Below, one piece after another: positions 15,736-23,380 of a DNA stretch of 64,000 bases. Source of the DNA: an uncultured Caproiciproducens sp. (lineage in GTDB: Bacteria > Bacillota > Clostridia > Oscillospirales > Acutalibacteraceae); the NCBI RefSeq assembly GCF_963664915.1, contig NZ_OY761810.1, forward strand, positions 2,866,661 through 2,930,660, read 5' to 3'. The translations under genes and the position numbers were made by a program. Below the pieces are notes generated by a model that was given only the letters and a program-made list of their open reading frames with translations, ran no database searches and was not told where the DNA came from. How positions within the stretch are numbered: position 1 is the first letter of the stretch; each line of letters starts with the position of its first letter.

Positions 15736-17496
15736 TTAAATTGATTTTCGGCTTTCGGTAAATGCCGCATCCGGGGTAACATAAACAGTTTTGTTATTTA
15801 CATAAATCACCATACCGGGCTTGGCACCCTGCGGCTTGCTGACATTTCGTACTTCGGTGAAATCGACGGGAACTTTGGAGGAATCTCTTCCGCGGCTGTG
15901 AAAAGCCGCCAGCATAGCCGCTTCATAAATCGCGGTTTCGGTCGGCGCGCGTCCCTGTGTCAAAATAATGGTGTGCGATCCGGGAATATTTTTCGTATGG
16001 AGCCAAATGTCGTTATTGTTGGCCTGTTTCATTGTAAGTTGGTCGTTCTGCCGGTTGTTTCGGCCCACAAGAATTTGGAAGCCGTCTGTGGAAACAAACT
16101 CCAGAGGGCCCATGGATGCAGGCTGCTTCTGCCGGCCTTTTGGGGCGCGGATATAGCCCTGATCGACCAGCTCAGCGCGTATTTCCGAAAGATCACGTTC
16201 CGTTACAGCCCGACTAAGTTCCTCAAACACAGTGTCAATATAGCTGAGTTCCTGCTGGGCCTGCTGAATCTGAACGGTCAGCATCTCCTCTGCGGTACGG
16301 GCCTTACGGTATTCCTTATAATATTTCTGCGCATTCTGCGAAGCGGAGAACGCGGGATTTAATTTTACTTTGATGAGCGACAACGCTTCATCGTAAAAAT
16401 TTTGCAGTTCGGCGGATGAAGCTCCCTTCTGGATATTGTACAGGTTTGCGTTGATTAAATCGCCGCAGATACGCATGGAATCACGTTCCGCACAGTGCAC
16501 AAGTTCCGCCCGCTGAAGATTCACTTTGCGGCTGAGACGGTCAGAAGTAGTAGACAATATGCGAAGCAAATCCTGTGAACGCACCCGCATGCGGTCAATC
16601 CGGTCGCGTTCGTCGTAAAACGCGTCCAACAGGCCGGAAAAATCATCGTACGACTTTATCACTGCGGTGAAACCATACTGTTCAATATTGACAAAGGTAA
16701 AATCCATCGGCTTTTGCGTGGGGCTGACAACCACAAATGGCTTTCCCTCTATATTTTTAACGGTGTCAGTCATTCTGTTAAGGAAGAAATGAAGCCGTTC
16801 CGATTGCTGAGCGGTCATCGTTTGAATCGTGACATCGCTTCCGTGACCGGTCAGATGTTCAAGTTCGCGGCAGACAATCGGGGATACGCCCTGCAGAGTG
16901 TTCAAAAGCGCTTTCGAAAGTTCCATGTCTGAAGGAATCAACCGTATTTTTTCCGCTATATCCTGCACGGAATCCGTCAAAAGACAAAGCTTGTTCTGCG
17001 GCGGCGGAAGCTGGTAGGTCAGTCCCGGCAGCACAAGGCGTTGCGAGGACATCTCCGCGTCCACACGTTTTAACGCATCAATAATTTTGCCTTCCTCATC
17101 GACAAAAATAATGTTGCTGTACCGCCCCATGATTTCCATAACAAGTGTTAAACGGATCTCATCACCCAGTTCGTTGACCGCGTCAAAATCAAGGCAAAGC
17201 ATCCGCTCAAGTCCGGGCTGACGAACCGCAACAAGGCGCGCGCCCGCAAGTTTTTTGCGCAAAAGCATACAGAGCATCGGCGGCGCCTTGGGATTCTCAG
17301 GCACGATATTGGTAAAATGAATCCTCGCGCTGTTGGCTCTCGCCGACATCAACAGCTTCAACGTTTCCCTGTGCGTGCGCAGTGAAAGAACCATTTCTTC
17401 CCTATTCGGCTGATAAACTTTATCAACCTTAGCGCCGATTGCGCTATCTTCTATTTCTCTTTTTATATGACGTAAAAACGCTCCGTCAAGAGCCAT
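15736..17496 (-). CDS. rqcH: Ribosome quality-control factor RqcH (NFACT/Rqc2 homologue)
   Basis: A 586-residue NFACT protein. The N-terminal NFACT-N domain opens with MALDGAFLRHIKREI and continues with VYQPNREEMVLSLR. A central region with coiled-coil character (about residues 290-440) follows. The NFACT-R domain contains GRNNRQNDQLTMKQANNNDIWLH-type sequence, of which NDIWLHTKNIPGSHTI is diagnostic. RqcH binds obstructed 50S subunits and recruits tRNA-Ala to add alanine tails to stalled chains. Older annotation calls it a fibronectin-binding protein. It is last in a minus-strand run with the Nif3-like gene, trmK and an MFS gene. Confidence 0.93.
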   Translation of the reverse strand: MALDGAFLRHIKREIEDSAIGAKVDKVYQPNREEMVLSLRTHRETLKLLMSARANSARIHFTNIVPENPKAPPMLCMLLRKKLAGARLVAVRQPGLERMLCLDFDAVNELGDEIRLTLVMEIMGRYSNIIFVDEEGKIIDALKRVDAEMSSQRLVLPGLTYQLPPPQNKLCLLTDSVQDIAEKIRLIPSDMELSKALLNTLQGVSPIVCRELEHLTGHGSDVTIQTMTAQQSERLHFFLNRMTDTVKNIEGKPFVVVSPTQKPMDFTFVNIEQYGFTAVIKSYDDFSGLLDAFYDERDRIDRMRVRSQDLLRILSTTSDRLSRKVNLQRAELVHCAERDSMRICGDLINANLYNIQKGASSAELQNFYDEALSLIKVKLNPAFSASQNAQKYYKEYRKARTAEEMLTVQIQQAQQELSYIDTVFEELSRAVTERDLSEIRAELVDQGYIRAPKGRQKQPASMGPLEFVSTDGFQILVGRNNRQNDQLTMKQANNNDIWLHTKNIPGSHTIILTQGRAPTETAIYEAAMLAAFHSRGRDSSKVPVDFTEVRNVSKPQGAKPGMVIYVNNKTVYVTPDAAFTESRKSI

Positions 17497-17520
17497 TGAT
17501 ATTCCTCCTGTGAATGCACA

Positions 17521-18291
17521 TTACAGATATTTCGCCGGGCTGTGCATCTGCTTTGATTTTGTAAAGCTTACATTTGAAAATTGCTCTTTCAGCCTGTCCA
17601 TAAGCGGCTGAATCACAATATCCTCTGTATAAAAATGCCCGGCGTCAACAAGTGTCATTCCCATATTTTCGGCATCGAGCAGAATATTATGCTTACTTTC
17701 ACCGGTTACAAAAGCCTGACAGCCATATTCCGCTGCGGCATACACCAAATCCGCTCCTCCGCCGCTGCAAAGGCCCACCCGTGTGATTGCACGGGCTCCA
17801 TCCGTGTAACGCAGCCCGTCACAGCCCAGAACCTCTTTTACAAATCCGGCAAATGCGGCCGGAGCATATTCACCGGCGGTTTCCCCCACCAACGCCTCCG
17901 GCAAACCGGAGGTTTCGTATTCGCTGAGCATCCGCACATTTTGAAGCTGCAAATGCGTGGCTAAACAGGCGTTTACCCCGCCCGCCGCCATGTCGAGATT
18001 TGTGTGGGCGCAGATCGCCGTGACGCCGTACTTTGCAAGCAAATACGGAGCGGAACCAGTGTCAATTTTTTTCAATGGATTAAAAATAACCGGGTGGTGG
18101 CTGATAATGAGCTGCGCCCCCAACTGACTGGCTTCAAGCACAACGGGTGGCGTGATATCAAGCGACAAGACCACGGATGTTACAGACATTTCCCTGTCCC
18201 CAACCAGCAGCCCGGGATTATCAAAGCTCATTGCGGACCGAAACGGTGCAAAGCTGTCAATGTAATCATAAAGATCACCGGCACAAACCAT
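17521..18291 (-). CDS. Nif3-like dinuclear metal centre protein
   Basis: A 256-residue Nif3/DUF34 protein. Metal-binding motifs are visible: ISHHPVIF (about residues 63-70), CAHTNLD (about 94-100) and the C-terminal DAGHFYTEDIV. GTP cyclohydrolase 1 type 2 is a common database name without good biochemical support; the true function is unclear. It lies four bases after trmK, whose end supplies the ribosome-binding site AAGGGG. The trmK-Nif3 pair is widely conserved in Firmicutes, and members of this family lack the internal insert seen in longer homologues. Confidence 0.9.
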   Translation of the reverse strand: MVCAGDLYDYIDSFAPFRSAMSFDNPGLLVGDREMSVTSVVLSLDITPPVVLEASQLGAQLIISHHPVIFNPLKKIDTGSAPYLLAKYGVTAICAHTNLDMAAGGVNACLATHLQLQNVRMLSEYETSGLPEALVGETAGEYAPAAFAGFVKEVLGCDGLRYTDGARAITRVGLCSGGGADLVYAAAEYGCQAFVTGESKHNILLDAENMGMTLVDAGHFYTEDIVIQPLMDRLKEQFSNVSFTKSKQMHSPAKYL

Positions 18292-18295
18292 TTTG

Positions 18296-18991
18296 CTACC
18301 CCTTTTCTATTTTCGCCTTTATGTTCTCAATTGTATTGAAAAGTGCGGCGGCCTCTTCCTTTTTACCGGAGATGGTTAATCCATTTGCCTTTTTTTCAAG
18401 ATTCACCGTCACCCTGCGCATATAGTCGCGGTTGTCTTCCGTTTTCGCGTCCAGTTTTCCAATATAGGGATACAGGTCGTCTGTAACTGCTTTCTCAGGA
18501 ACATACTGTACCTGCATGACCGAATAGGCATGGTTGTCTTCCACAACTGCCTGCTCGCGCAGGACTGCAAAGCTTTGCTCCGAAAGAAATACACGGAGCG
18601 GGGGCACGGACGTCATCGGCTGTATAATCAGCCTTTTCCGTTCATCCTTAAGCCACGGCGCACCCGCGATAATTTTGATAATCATTTCGCCGCCCATTCC
18701 GGCGATTACAATATCATCCGCTTCAACGGAAAAGATTGTTTCCAAACCGTTCGAAAGACGTGTGAAAACTGTCTCCTGCACGCGGTAGCGGCTGATGTTC
18801 TGCTGCGCCGACCGTAGCGGCCCTAAGCGAATGTCGGCTGCAATGGCGTGGGACACTAGCCCCTGTTTTGCAAGCCAGATCGGCAGATACGCATGGTCCG
18901 TGCCGATGTCCGCCAAAGTCGTATGGGGCCGGACCATAGAGGCACACAGCTGAAGCCTTCCCCCAAGTGAAAATAAAGGATGCAGTCCCAC
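18296..18991 (-). CDS. trmK: tRNA (adenine(22)-N1)-methyltransferase TrmK
   Basis: A SAM-dependent enzyme of 231 residues that methylates N1 of A22 in the D-loop of tRNA. Motif I is LADIGTDHAYLPIWL, GLETIF and DIVIAGMGGEMIIKI follow, and LIIQPMT is the later core motif. I chose the GTG at 18991: it begins one base after the stop of the preceding MFS gene and lies ten bases after AAAGGAG, which is inside that gene. The open frame extends upstream to 19021 but without a ribosome-binding site. Translation is probably coupled to the MFS gene. Confidence 0.92.
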   Translation of the reverse strand: MGLHPLFSLGGRLQLCASMVRPHTTLADIGTDHAYLPIWLAKQGLVSHAIAADIRLGPLRSAQQNISRYRVQETVFTRLSNGLETIFSVEADDIVIAGMGGEMIIKIIAGAPWLKDERKRLIIQPMTSVPPLRVFLSEQSFAVLREQAVVEDNHAYSVMQVQYVPEKAVTDDLYPYIGKLDAKTEDNRDYMRRVTVNLEKKANGLTISGKKEEAAALFNTIENIKAKIEKG

Positions 18992-18992
18992 T

Positions 18993-20258
18993 CTATACAC
19001 GCTCCTTTGCAGAAATTTCACTCACCAGCTTCATAGCCTGCCTGCACGCGGCAATTGTCCCAATCTGCGTTAAAGTGAGGATTACAAGAGAAACAGACAG
19101 CCAAACCAAACTGCTTGCACTGAGCCGGTCTATGAGCATAATAATAAAAATTCCAACGCATCTTCCGGTGGCAAGAAAAAGTTCTTTCTGTGCAAAGAGT
19201 TCAGGGCGCAGACTATCCGCTCCAGGCAAGATTTGCACTGCATCAAGAAACGCCCCAAATGAAGAATTGACAATAAACCCGGAAAAGAAAGAATTAATCA
19301 CCGTGTATACAATCAGAATCATCGGATTCATGATAAGAACGCTGATGATACCGAAAATGAGCAATCCAATAACAGCAATTGTCATGTAACGGATTCTGTT
19401 TGTGCCCTTTATTCTTCTGCTGATAATGATAAAAGAGATCACAGCCATCAGAGACGACAAAAAGGTATTGAAGCCCACCAGCACTTCGCTGTGGATCATC
19501 CGAAAAAGCAGGATGCTTAAAATAAAACCGAAAGCGCCTTCCCGAATCCCTTTGCACCCTTCGCTCAGTAACCCAAAAAGCAGTGCCTTGTTCTGAAACA
19601 TAAACCGAACCGCCTCTTTATGCTGCACCTGTTTGGTTTTATTTTTGGGTTTCGGCAGACGCATGGCACCGATCGCTGTAACCATTGCAATAGCAAAAGC
19701 AAGCCCGAATACCGTATTGTATCCAGTGATACCCCCAAGGCCGGAAATCATGGCGCCCGCCAGAAGGGGAACAACGGAGTTTACTATCGATGTTATGATA
19801 CTGATAATAGCCATACCGCTGTCACGGTTGTCCAAATCTGTGAACTCCGTGAAAAGCTGGCTGTAGCTGATCCAGTAAAATGCATTGGCAAGGCCGCTTG
19901 TAACACCCAGAAGTACAACATAATCCGCCGCATGGGTATTGAGCATAATCAACTGCAGATACAGTATATTAAATCCAAGTATTCCAAGAACGGACACAAC
20001 GCCGGAATTAAACCGATGCACCACCGCCGCCGAAAAAAACATTCCTATGGCCGTACCAAAAAAGTTCAGGCAGTTGTAAATCAGCACAATGTCCATATTC
20101 CCCGTCTGACTCATCAAAAAGGTATTAATGAAAACATTCGGCAAACCGGTAAAAATGATAAATCCGGTATGGACAAACAGAAATTGATAATATGCTGTTC
20201 CAAGTGCTTCGCCGCTCACGGCCCTGCGAAGATGACCGATAAAAGTTATGTTCGGCAT
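18993..20258 (-). CDS. Major facilitator superfamily transporter
   Basis: A 421-residue integral membrane protein with about twelve hydrophobic segments and a central cytoplasmic loop rich in Lys and Pro (PKPKNKTKQVQHKEAV). The loop between helices 2 and 3 is a poor version of the MFS GxxxDRxGRR motif. The substrate cannot be inferred. AGGGGA lies a few bases before the ATG. Its last codons carry the ribosome-binding site for trmK, so it is the first gene of the unit ending with rqcH. Confidence 0.8.
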   Translation of the reverse strand: MPNITFIGHLRRAVSGEALGTAYYQFLFVHTGFIIFTGLPNVFINTFLMSQTGNMDIVLIYNCLNFFGTAIGMFFSAAVVHRFNSGVVSVLGILGFNILYLQLIMLNTHAADYVVLLGVTSGLANAFYWISYSQLFTEFTDLDNRDSGMAIISIITSIVNSVVPLLAGAMISGLGGITGYNTVFGLAFAIAMVTAIGAMRLPKPKNKTKQVQHKEAVRFMFQNKALLFGLLSEGCKGIREGAFGFILSILLFRMIHSEVLVGFNTFLSSLMAVISFIIISRRIKGTNRIRYMTIAVIGLLIFGIISVLIMNPMILIVYTVINSFFSGFIVNSSFGAFLDAVQILPGADSLRPELFAQKELFLATGRCVGIFIIMLIDRLSASSLVWLSVSLVILTLTQIGTIAACRQAMKLVSEISAKERV

Positions 20259-20277
20259 AGTTCCCCTATACTTAACA

Positions 20278-20306
20278 GCCGCCCGGCAACTTGATTGTCG
20301 GGCGGC
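20278..20306. terminator. Hairpin between the DUF1858 gene and the MFS gene
   Basis: A 12-bp GC-rich stem with one G-T pair (20278-20289 with 20295-20306) and a CTTGA loop. It lies 63 bases after the DUF1858 stop on the minus strand and 20 bases before the MFS start. No good T-tract follows on the minus strand, so it could be a weak terminator or a leader hairpin. Confidence 0.4.
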
Positions 20307-20368
20307 CTCATTTCAATGCATAATCGTTATTTTAGTCGACATTTTTCGCAGCGCATATAATGCTTTGC

Positions 20369-20572
20369 TTACTTCGCTGCAATATGATCATTTAATTTTT
20401 TCACCATATCATCTGCATCAACGCCATGTACCATGCACGCCTGCTCAAGAGTTTCGCCCCGGGACGAAGGGCAGCCCAGACAATGCATGCCCATTTCCAT
20501 AAAAAAAGGTGCCGTCGTTTTATCAATATCTAGAATATCACCGATAATCGTATCTTTTGTTATAACAGCCAT
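20369..20572 (-). CDS. DUF1858 / redox-disulfide domain protein
   Basis: A 67-residue protein made of a single DUF1858-type domain: TIIGDILDIDKTTAPFFMEMG-like N-terminus, then the CLGC motif (about residues 31-34), GETLEQACMVHGVD and KKLNDHI. In other Firmicutes this domain is found alone or beside the hybrid-cluster protein and is proposed to form a redox-active disulfide. Its role is not known. The ATG at 20572 is preceded by GGAGG; the open frame reaches 20605, but a sigma-A promoter places the transcription start near 20603, so the longer form is impossible or leaderless. Confidence 0.85.
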   Translation of the reverse strand: MAVITKDTIIGDILDIDKTTAPFFMEMGMHCLGCPSSRGETLEQACMVHGVDADDMVKKLNDHIAAK

Positions 20573-20609
20573 TATTTGAATCCTCCAGAATTTTATAAAT
20601 TTCATCTAT

Positions 20610-20638
20610 ATTATAATACCCGTACGCAAGCTTTGCAA
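20610..20638 (-). promoter_or_regulatory. Sigma-A promoter of the DUF1858 gene
   Basis: On the minus strand TTGCAA (20633-20638) and TATAAT (20610-20615) are separated by exactly 17 bases. The predicted start of transcription, about 30 bases before the ATG at 20572, fixes the gene start. Confidence 0.7.
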
Positions 20639-20666
20639 TACATTTCTATTTTTGGGTAAAATAAAA

Positions 20667-20690
20667 TACCCCGGAAATAAATCCGGGGTA
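20667..20690 (-). terminator. Terminator after the zinc-ribbon gene
   Basis: A perfect 9-bp stem TACCCCGGA/TCCGGGGTA with an AATAAA loop, followed on the minus strand by TTTTATTTT. It lies 27 bases after the stop codon. Confidence 0.85.
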
Positions 20691-20716
20691 CCTGGTCACG
20701 AATAAGAAATATATGC

Positions 20717-20992
20717 TTATTCTTCCCTCATCTTTGCAAAGCACTCGCTGCAATACACAGGGCGGTCTTCACGTGGCTTAAAGGGGACCTTTGCTTCTTT
20801 GCCGCAGCTTGCGCAGATCGCGGTATACATCTCGCGCTCTGGTTTAGCAGCATTTTTACGAGCATCACGGCAGGCTTTGCATCTTTGTGGTTCATTTACG
20901 AAACCCTTGGAAGCATAAAATTCCTGCTCGCCGGCGGTGAATACAAATTCAGCGCCACATTCTTTGCAGATGAGAGTTTTGTCTTCGTACAT
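20717..20992 (-). CDS. Small zinc-ribbon protein with four CxxC motifs
   Basis: A 91-residue protein with four CxxC pairs: CKEC (9-12), CKAC, CASC and CSEC, giving two zinc ribbons. The first half resembles the probable zinc-ribbon family with EFVFTAGEQEFYASKGF; the second half (YCSECFAKMREE) resembles the CxxC-x17-CxxC family. Both are common in Clostridia and have no established function; nucleic-acid or protein binding is plausible. The gene lies downstream of a sigma factor gene and a tRNA-like element on the same strand and ends in a good terminator. Confidence 0.85.
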   Translation of the reverse strand: MYEDKTLICKECGAEFVFTAGEQEFYASKGFVNEPQRCKACRDARKNAAKPEREMYTAICASCGKEAKVPFKPREDRPVYCSECFAKMREE

Positions 20993-21024
20993 TTAATTTA
21001 CCTCGCTTTTGGATTAAAGATATT

Positions 21025-21088
21025 TGCCCATAGACGGATTTGCACCGACGCCTTTGATTACCAACGCTCTACTTAAGCTACCTGGGCA
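21025..21088 (-). ncRNA. tRNA-like element with truncated D-loop and anticodon arm
   Basis: A 63-64 nt cloverleaf can be drawn on the minus strand. The acceptor pairs (T)GCCCA with TGGGC(A). TA and a D-arm-like GCTTAAGTAGAGC follow, then G and a three-pair arm TTG-GTAAT-CAA in place of a normal anticodon arm. The T-arm GTCGG-TGCAAAT-CCGTC has one mismatch. The body resembles TAGCTC...GAGCG and GTGTCGGT of ordinary bacterial tRNAs. It lacks the D-loop GG and has GTGC where TTC is expected, and no CCA is encoded. It is probably not a translating tRNA; it may be a decayed tRNA or a regulatory leader of the zinc-ribbon gene 32 bases downstream. Confidence 0.55.
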
Positions 21089-21109
21089 TATTAAATTACT
21101 ATACTATAA

Positions 21110-21703
21110 CTAAAGCAATTGTTTTAGTTTCAGCCGAACGCGCTGTAGAGCATTGTCAACTACTTTTGAGGTGACATTGAGTTTTTCCGCAATATCGTGA
21201 TAACTGCAGCCACCCAAATAAAGCATCAGCACCTGCTGTTCCAGTTTCGAAAGCAATTCCTTCATGCGCAACTGCATGGTTTTATAACTTTCACTGTCCA
21301 TCAGCAAAATTTCAGGGTCAGAAGTACAATCTGTCATATCCATTTGTGCACCGCTGTCACTGAGAGAAACAAAATTATTAAGCGGAAGATTTTTACGGCT
21401 CGCCGCCGTGCGGTACGCCATAATAATCCGATTATTAATACAAACACCGGCATACGTTTTAAATCCGGCCTTGCCGTCTGAGTCATAAGTACGTGCTGCA
21501 CTCAAAAGGCCCAAAAGACCTTCCTGACATAAATCATCAGCTTCCAACATTGTGCAACGAAACGGTGCCGCCTTTACTCTGATCAGCGACATATAACGCC
21601 CAGTAAGTTCTACAAAAGCATCTGAATTCCCGCTGCTCACAAGGCAGGCAAGCTGACTATCGGTATAATCTGCCATTTTATTAAAATGGTTGTTATCAAC
21701 CAA
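21110..21703 (-). CDS. SigH-type (Spo0H-like) RNA polymerase sigma factor
   Basis: A sigma-70 family protein of about 197 residues. Region 2 includes LEADDLCQEGLLGLLSAARTYD and region 4 contains LSKLEQQVLMLYLGGCSYHD followed by IAEKLNVTSKVVDNALQRVR, the pattern of SigH. In Firmicutes SigH drives early sporulation and stationary-phase genes; here it may be a paralogue. The open frame extends to 21757, but a strong sigma-A promoter overlaps that stretch and predicts a transcript start near 21739. I therefore use the TTG at 21703, six bases after GAGGTG; an ATG at 21676 is an alternative. Confidence 0.85.
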   Translation of the reverse strand: MVDNNHFNKMADYTDSQLACLVSSGNSDAFVELTGRYMSLIRVKAAPFRCTMLEADDLCQEGLLGLLSAARTYDSDGKAGFKTYAGVCINNRIIMAYRTAASRKNLPLNNFVSLSDSGAQMDMTDCTSDPEILLMDSESYKTMQLRMKELLSKLEQQVLMLYLGGCSYHDIAEKLNVTSKVVDNALQRVRLKLKQLL

Positions 21704-21745
21704 GCCCAACACCTCATGGCTTACATTAAATTGAAGACTGAATAT

Positions 21746-21774
21746 ATCATACCTCATTGTGTCTATTAAGTCAA
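21746..21774 (-). promoter_or_regulatory. Sigma-A promoter of the SigH-like gene
   Basis: On the minus strand TTGACT (21769-21774) and TATGAT (21746-21751) are 17 bases apart. The promoter covers the first codons of the longest open frame and so decides for a downstream start. Confidence 0.7.
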
Positions 21775-21870
21775 CAAATATTTTGCTTTTGAAGCTAAAT
21801 ATTTGTTTTATTTAGTTAAATTTTTATAAAAATACTATTTTTATCTAGTAATGTTAAATTTGCTTATTAC

Positions 21871-21910
21871 TAATGAACAGAATCCTTCATAAAAAGGTTT
21901 CTGTTCATTA
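21871..21910. terminator. Hairpin downstream of dinB
   Basis: A 12-bp stem TAATGAACAGAA/TTCTGTTCATTA extended by a T/T mismatch and two C-G pairs, in the 220-base AT-rich gap between dinB and the sigma gene. It is 68 bases past the dinB stop and lacks a clear T-tract. Probably a terminator for dinB. Nothing else was seen in this gap. Confidence 0.45.
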
Positions 21911-21977
21911 ACGAGTAATTATTATAAAGACAATTATTGGTTTTAACCCGCCACAGACAGATGAAAATCTCAAAAAA

Positions 21978-23204
21978 TTATTTTAATGTGTTTTCTTCTT
22001 TTTTCCGCACCGCAGGAAGCGGAAGCGGCTGCATGAACACAGCGCGTTTAACAGAAGATTTCCCGTATTTATCCCGCACATGTTCCATCCGGCTTTCAAG
22101 CTGCTCCATTTTTTCATCACGCAGAACACTGTGGAAGAAAGAAGTCTGCTGCATCTCGGATTCCGGCAGAAGCGCAAATCCGCTGATACCGAGTGCCCGT
22201 ACCGGGCAGGACCAATCATAGCCTTTCAAAAACATTTCTTTCGCTGCGCAGGCCAAATCCATGGTCAGCCGCGTCGGGACTTCAAGATGCATCTGATGCT
22301 GCGACGAATGCAGACGGTTGTCTTTGACGGAAAGCTGAATGCCCGAAGCGATCAGTCCTGCATCCCGCATGCGAAAAGAAATTTTTTCGGCAAGATACAA
22401 AAGCACCGGCCAAACCTCATCAATATTGAATAGGTCATGTACGCAGGTAATGCTGTTACCAATACTTTTGGGAGCGGTATGGACATCGTCGCACATTACC
22501 TCGGAATAATCAAGACCATTTGCGTTGATCCACATGTCGTGTCCAGCTTTTCCAAATGAAGAAATGATATATTTTGAATCCGTGCGCGCAAGATCACCGA
22601 TTGTTTTGATCCCCATCGTACTCAGATGTTTGCCCGTCGTCCTGCCCACGCCAAGCAGCGCGTCCACCGGCAGCGACCATACTTTTTCCTTGTAATTTTC
22701 CCAGGTGATAACGGTCATGGCATCCGGCTTTTTCATATCGCTGCCAAGCTTTGCAAAGATCTTATTAAAGCTGACTCCGACCGAAACGGTCAGACCAATC
22801 TCCGATTTGATTCGCGCACGTATTTGTTCCGCTATGTCCGGCCCGTTTCCGAAAAGCCGAATGCTCCCTGTAACATCCAGCCAGCATTCATCGATGCCAA
22901 AAGGCTCCACTTGATTGGTATAACTGAGATAAATCTCTTTCACCAGATTGGAGAAATAGATGTATCTGTCAAAATGAGGGGGAACAATGAGTAAATCCGG
23001 ACATTTCTTCTTTGCCTGCCAAACTGCCTCTGCCGTTTTTACTCCAAAACTTTTCGCCCGTTCGTTTTTTGCCAAAACAATACCATGGCGGTCTTCAACG
23101 CTCCCGCAGACAGCAACGGGGCGACTGCTTAGTTCGGGATGATCCCGGCATTCCACAGAGGCGAAAAAGTTATTGAGATCACAGTGTAAGATGCTCCGCT
23201 CCAT
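21978..23204 (-). CDS. dinB: DNA polymerase IV
   Basis: A Y-family translesion polymerase of 408 residues. The N-terminus RSILHCDLNNFFASVECR carries the first catalytic Asp, and GIDECWLDVTGS (YSIDEC-like) carries the paired acidic residues. SVGVSFNKIFAKLGSDMKKP and VDALLGVGRTTGKHL (helix-hairpin-helix) complete the core. I chose the ATG at 23204, ten bases after GGGGAGG; a GTG at 23210 is also possible. The open frame to 23258 runs across a LexA box and is rejected. Expression is expected to be SOS-induced. Confidence 0.93.
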   Translation of the reverse strand: MERSILHCDLNNFFASVECRDHPELSSRPVAVCGSVEDRHGIVLAKNERAKSFGVKTAEAVWQAKKKCPDLLIVPPHFDRYIYFSNLVKEIYLSYTNQVEPFGIDECWLDVTGSIRLFGNGPDIAEQIRARIKSEIGLTVSVGVSFNKIFAKLGSDMKKPDAMTVITWENYKEKVWSLPVDALLGVGRTTGKHLSTMGIKTIGDLARTDSKYIISSFGKAGHDMWINANGLDYSEVMCDDVHTAPKSIGNSITCVHDLFNIDEVWPVLLYLAEKISFRMRDAGLIASGIQLSVKDNRLHSSQHQMHLEVPTRLTMDLACAAKEMFLKGYDWSCPVRALGISGFALLPESEMQQTSFFHSVLRDEKMEQLESRMEHVRDKYGKSSVKRAVFMQPLPLPAVRKKEENTLK

Positions 23205-23244
23205 TTTCACAAATCCTCCCCAAAGATATTTCAGCAGCCTTTTA

Positions 23245-23256
23245 GAACAAATGTTC
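23245..23256. promoter_or_regulatory. LexA (DinR) box upstream of dinB
   Basis: GAACAAATGTTC is a perfect match to the Bacillus-type SOS box GAACNNNNGTTC. It lies just downstream of the dinB -10 element, where bound repressor would block initiation. Confidence 0.8.
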
Positions 23257-23262
23257 ATATCT

Positions 23263-23290
23263 ATTATACACTAGAACATGAGTTTGTAAA
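23263..23290 (-). promoter_or_regulatory. dinB promoter with a second, imperfect LexA half-site pair
   Basis: On the minus strand TTTACA (23285-23290) and TATAAT (23263-23268) are 16 bases apart. The spacer and -35 contain AAACTCATGTTC (23274-23285), one base from the SOS consensus, so two LexA dimers could flank the -10 element. Confidence 0.65.
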
Positions 23291-23322
23291 GGAGTTATTT
23301 ATATTTCCTTAAAAGGTAAGAA

Positions 23323-23351
23323 TTGCCAACACAATTCGACAGGAGTATAAT
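23323..23351 (+). promoter_or_regulatory. Sigma-A promoter of the ComM/YifB gene
   Basis: TTGCCA (23323-23328) and TATAAT (23346-23351) with a 17-base spacer, 30 bases before the ATG. Divergent from the dinB promoter. Confidence 0.7.
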
Positions 23352-23380
23352 GATTCTATCAAATTAAGGGAGGGATGGGG

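Noticed and set aside
19620-20294. 224-codon plus-strand frame opposite the MFS gene
   Set aside because: Shadow of the membrane protein on the other strand, with unusual composition and no start signals.
21025-21088. Cobalamin riboswitch reading of the GGTGCAAATCC segment
   Set aside because: That short stretch resembles a cobalamin riboswitch internal loop, but the rest of the core, including the B12-box region, is absent and the flanks pair as a tRNA-like cloverleaf.
23205-23258. N-terminal extension of DNA polymerase IV
   Set aside because: It reads through a perfect LexA box and lies upstream of the ribosome-binding site; the family starts at the RSILHCDLNN segment.
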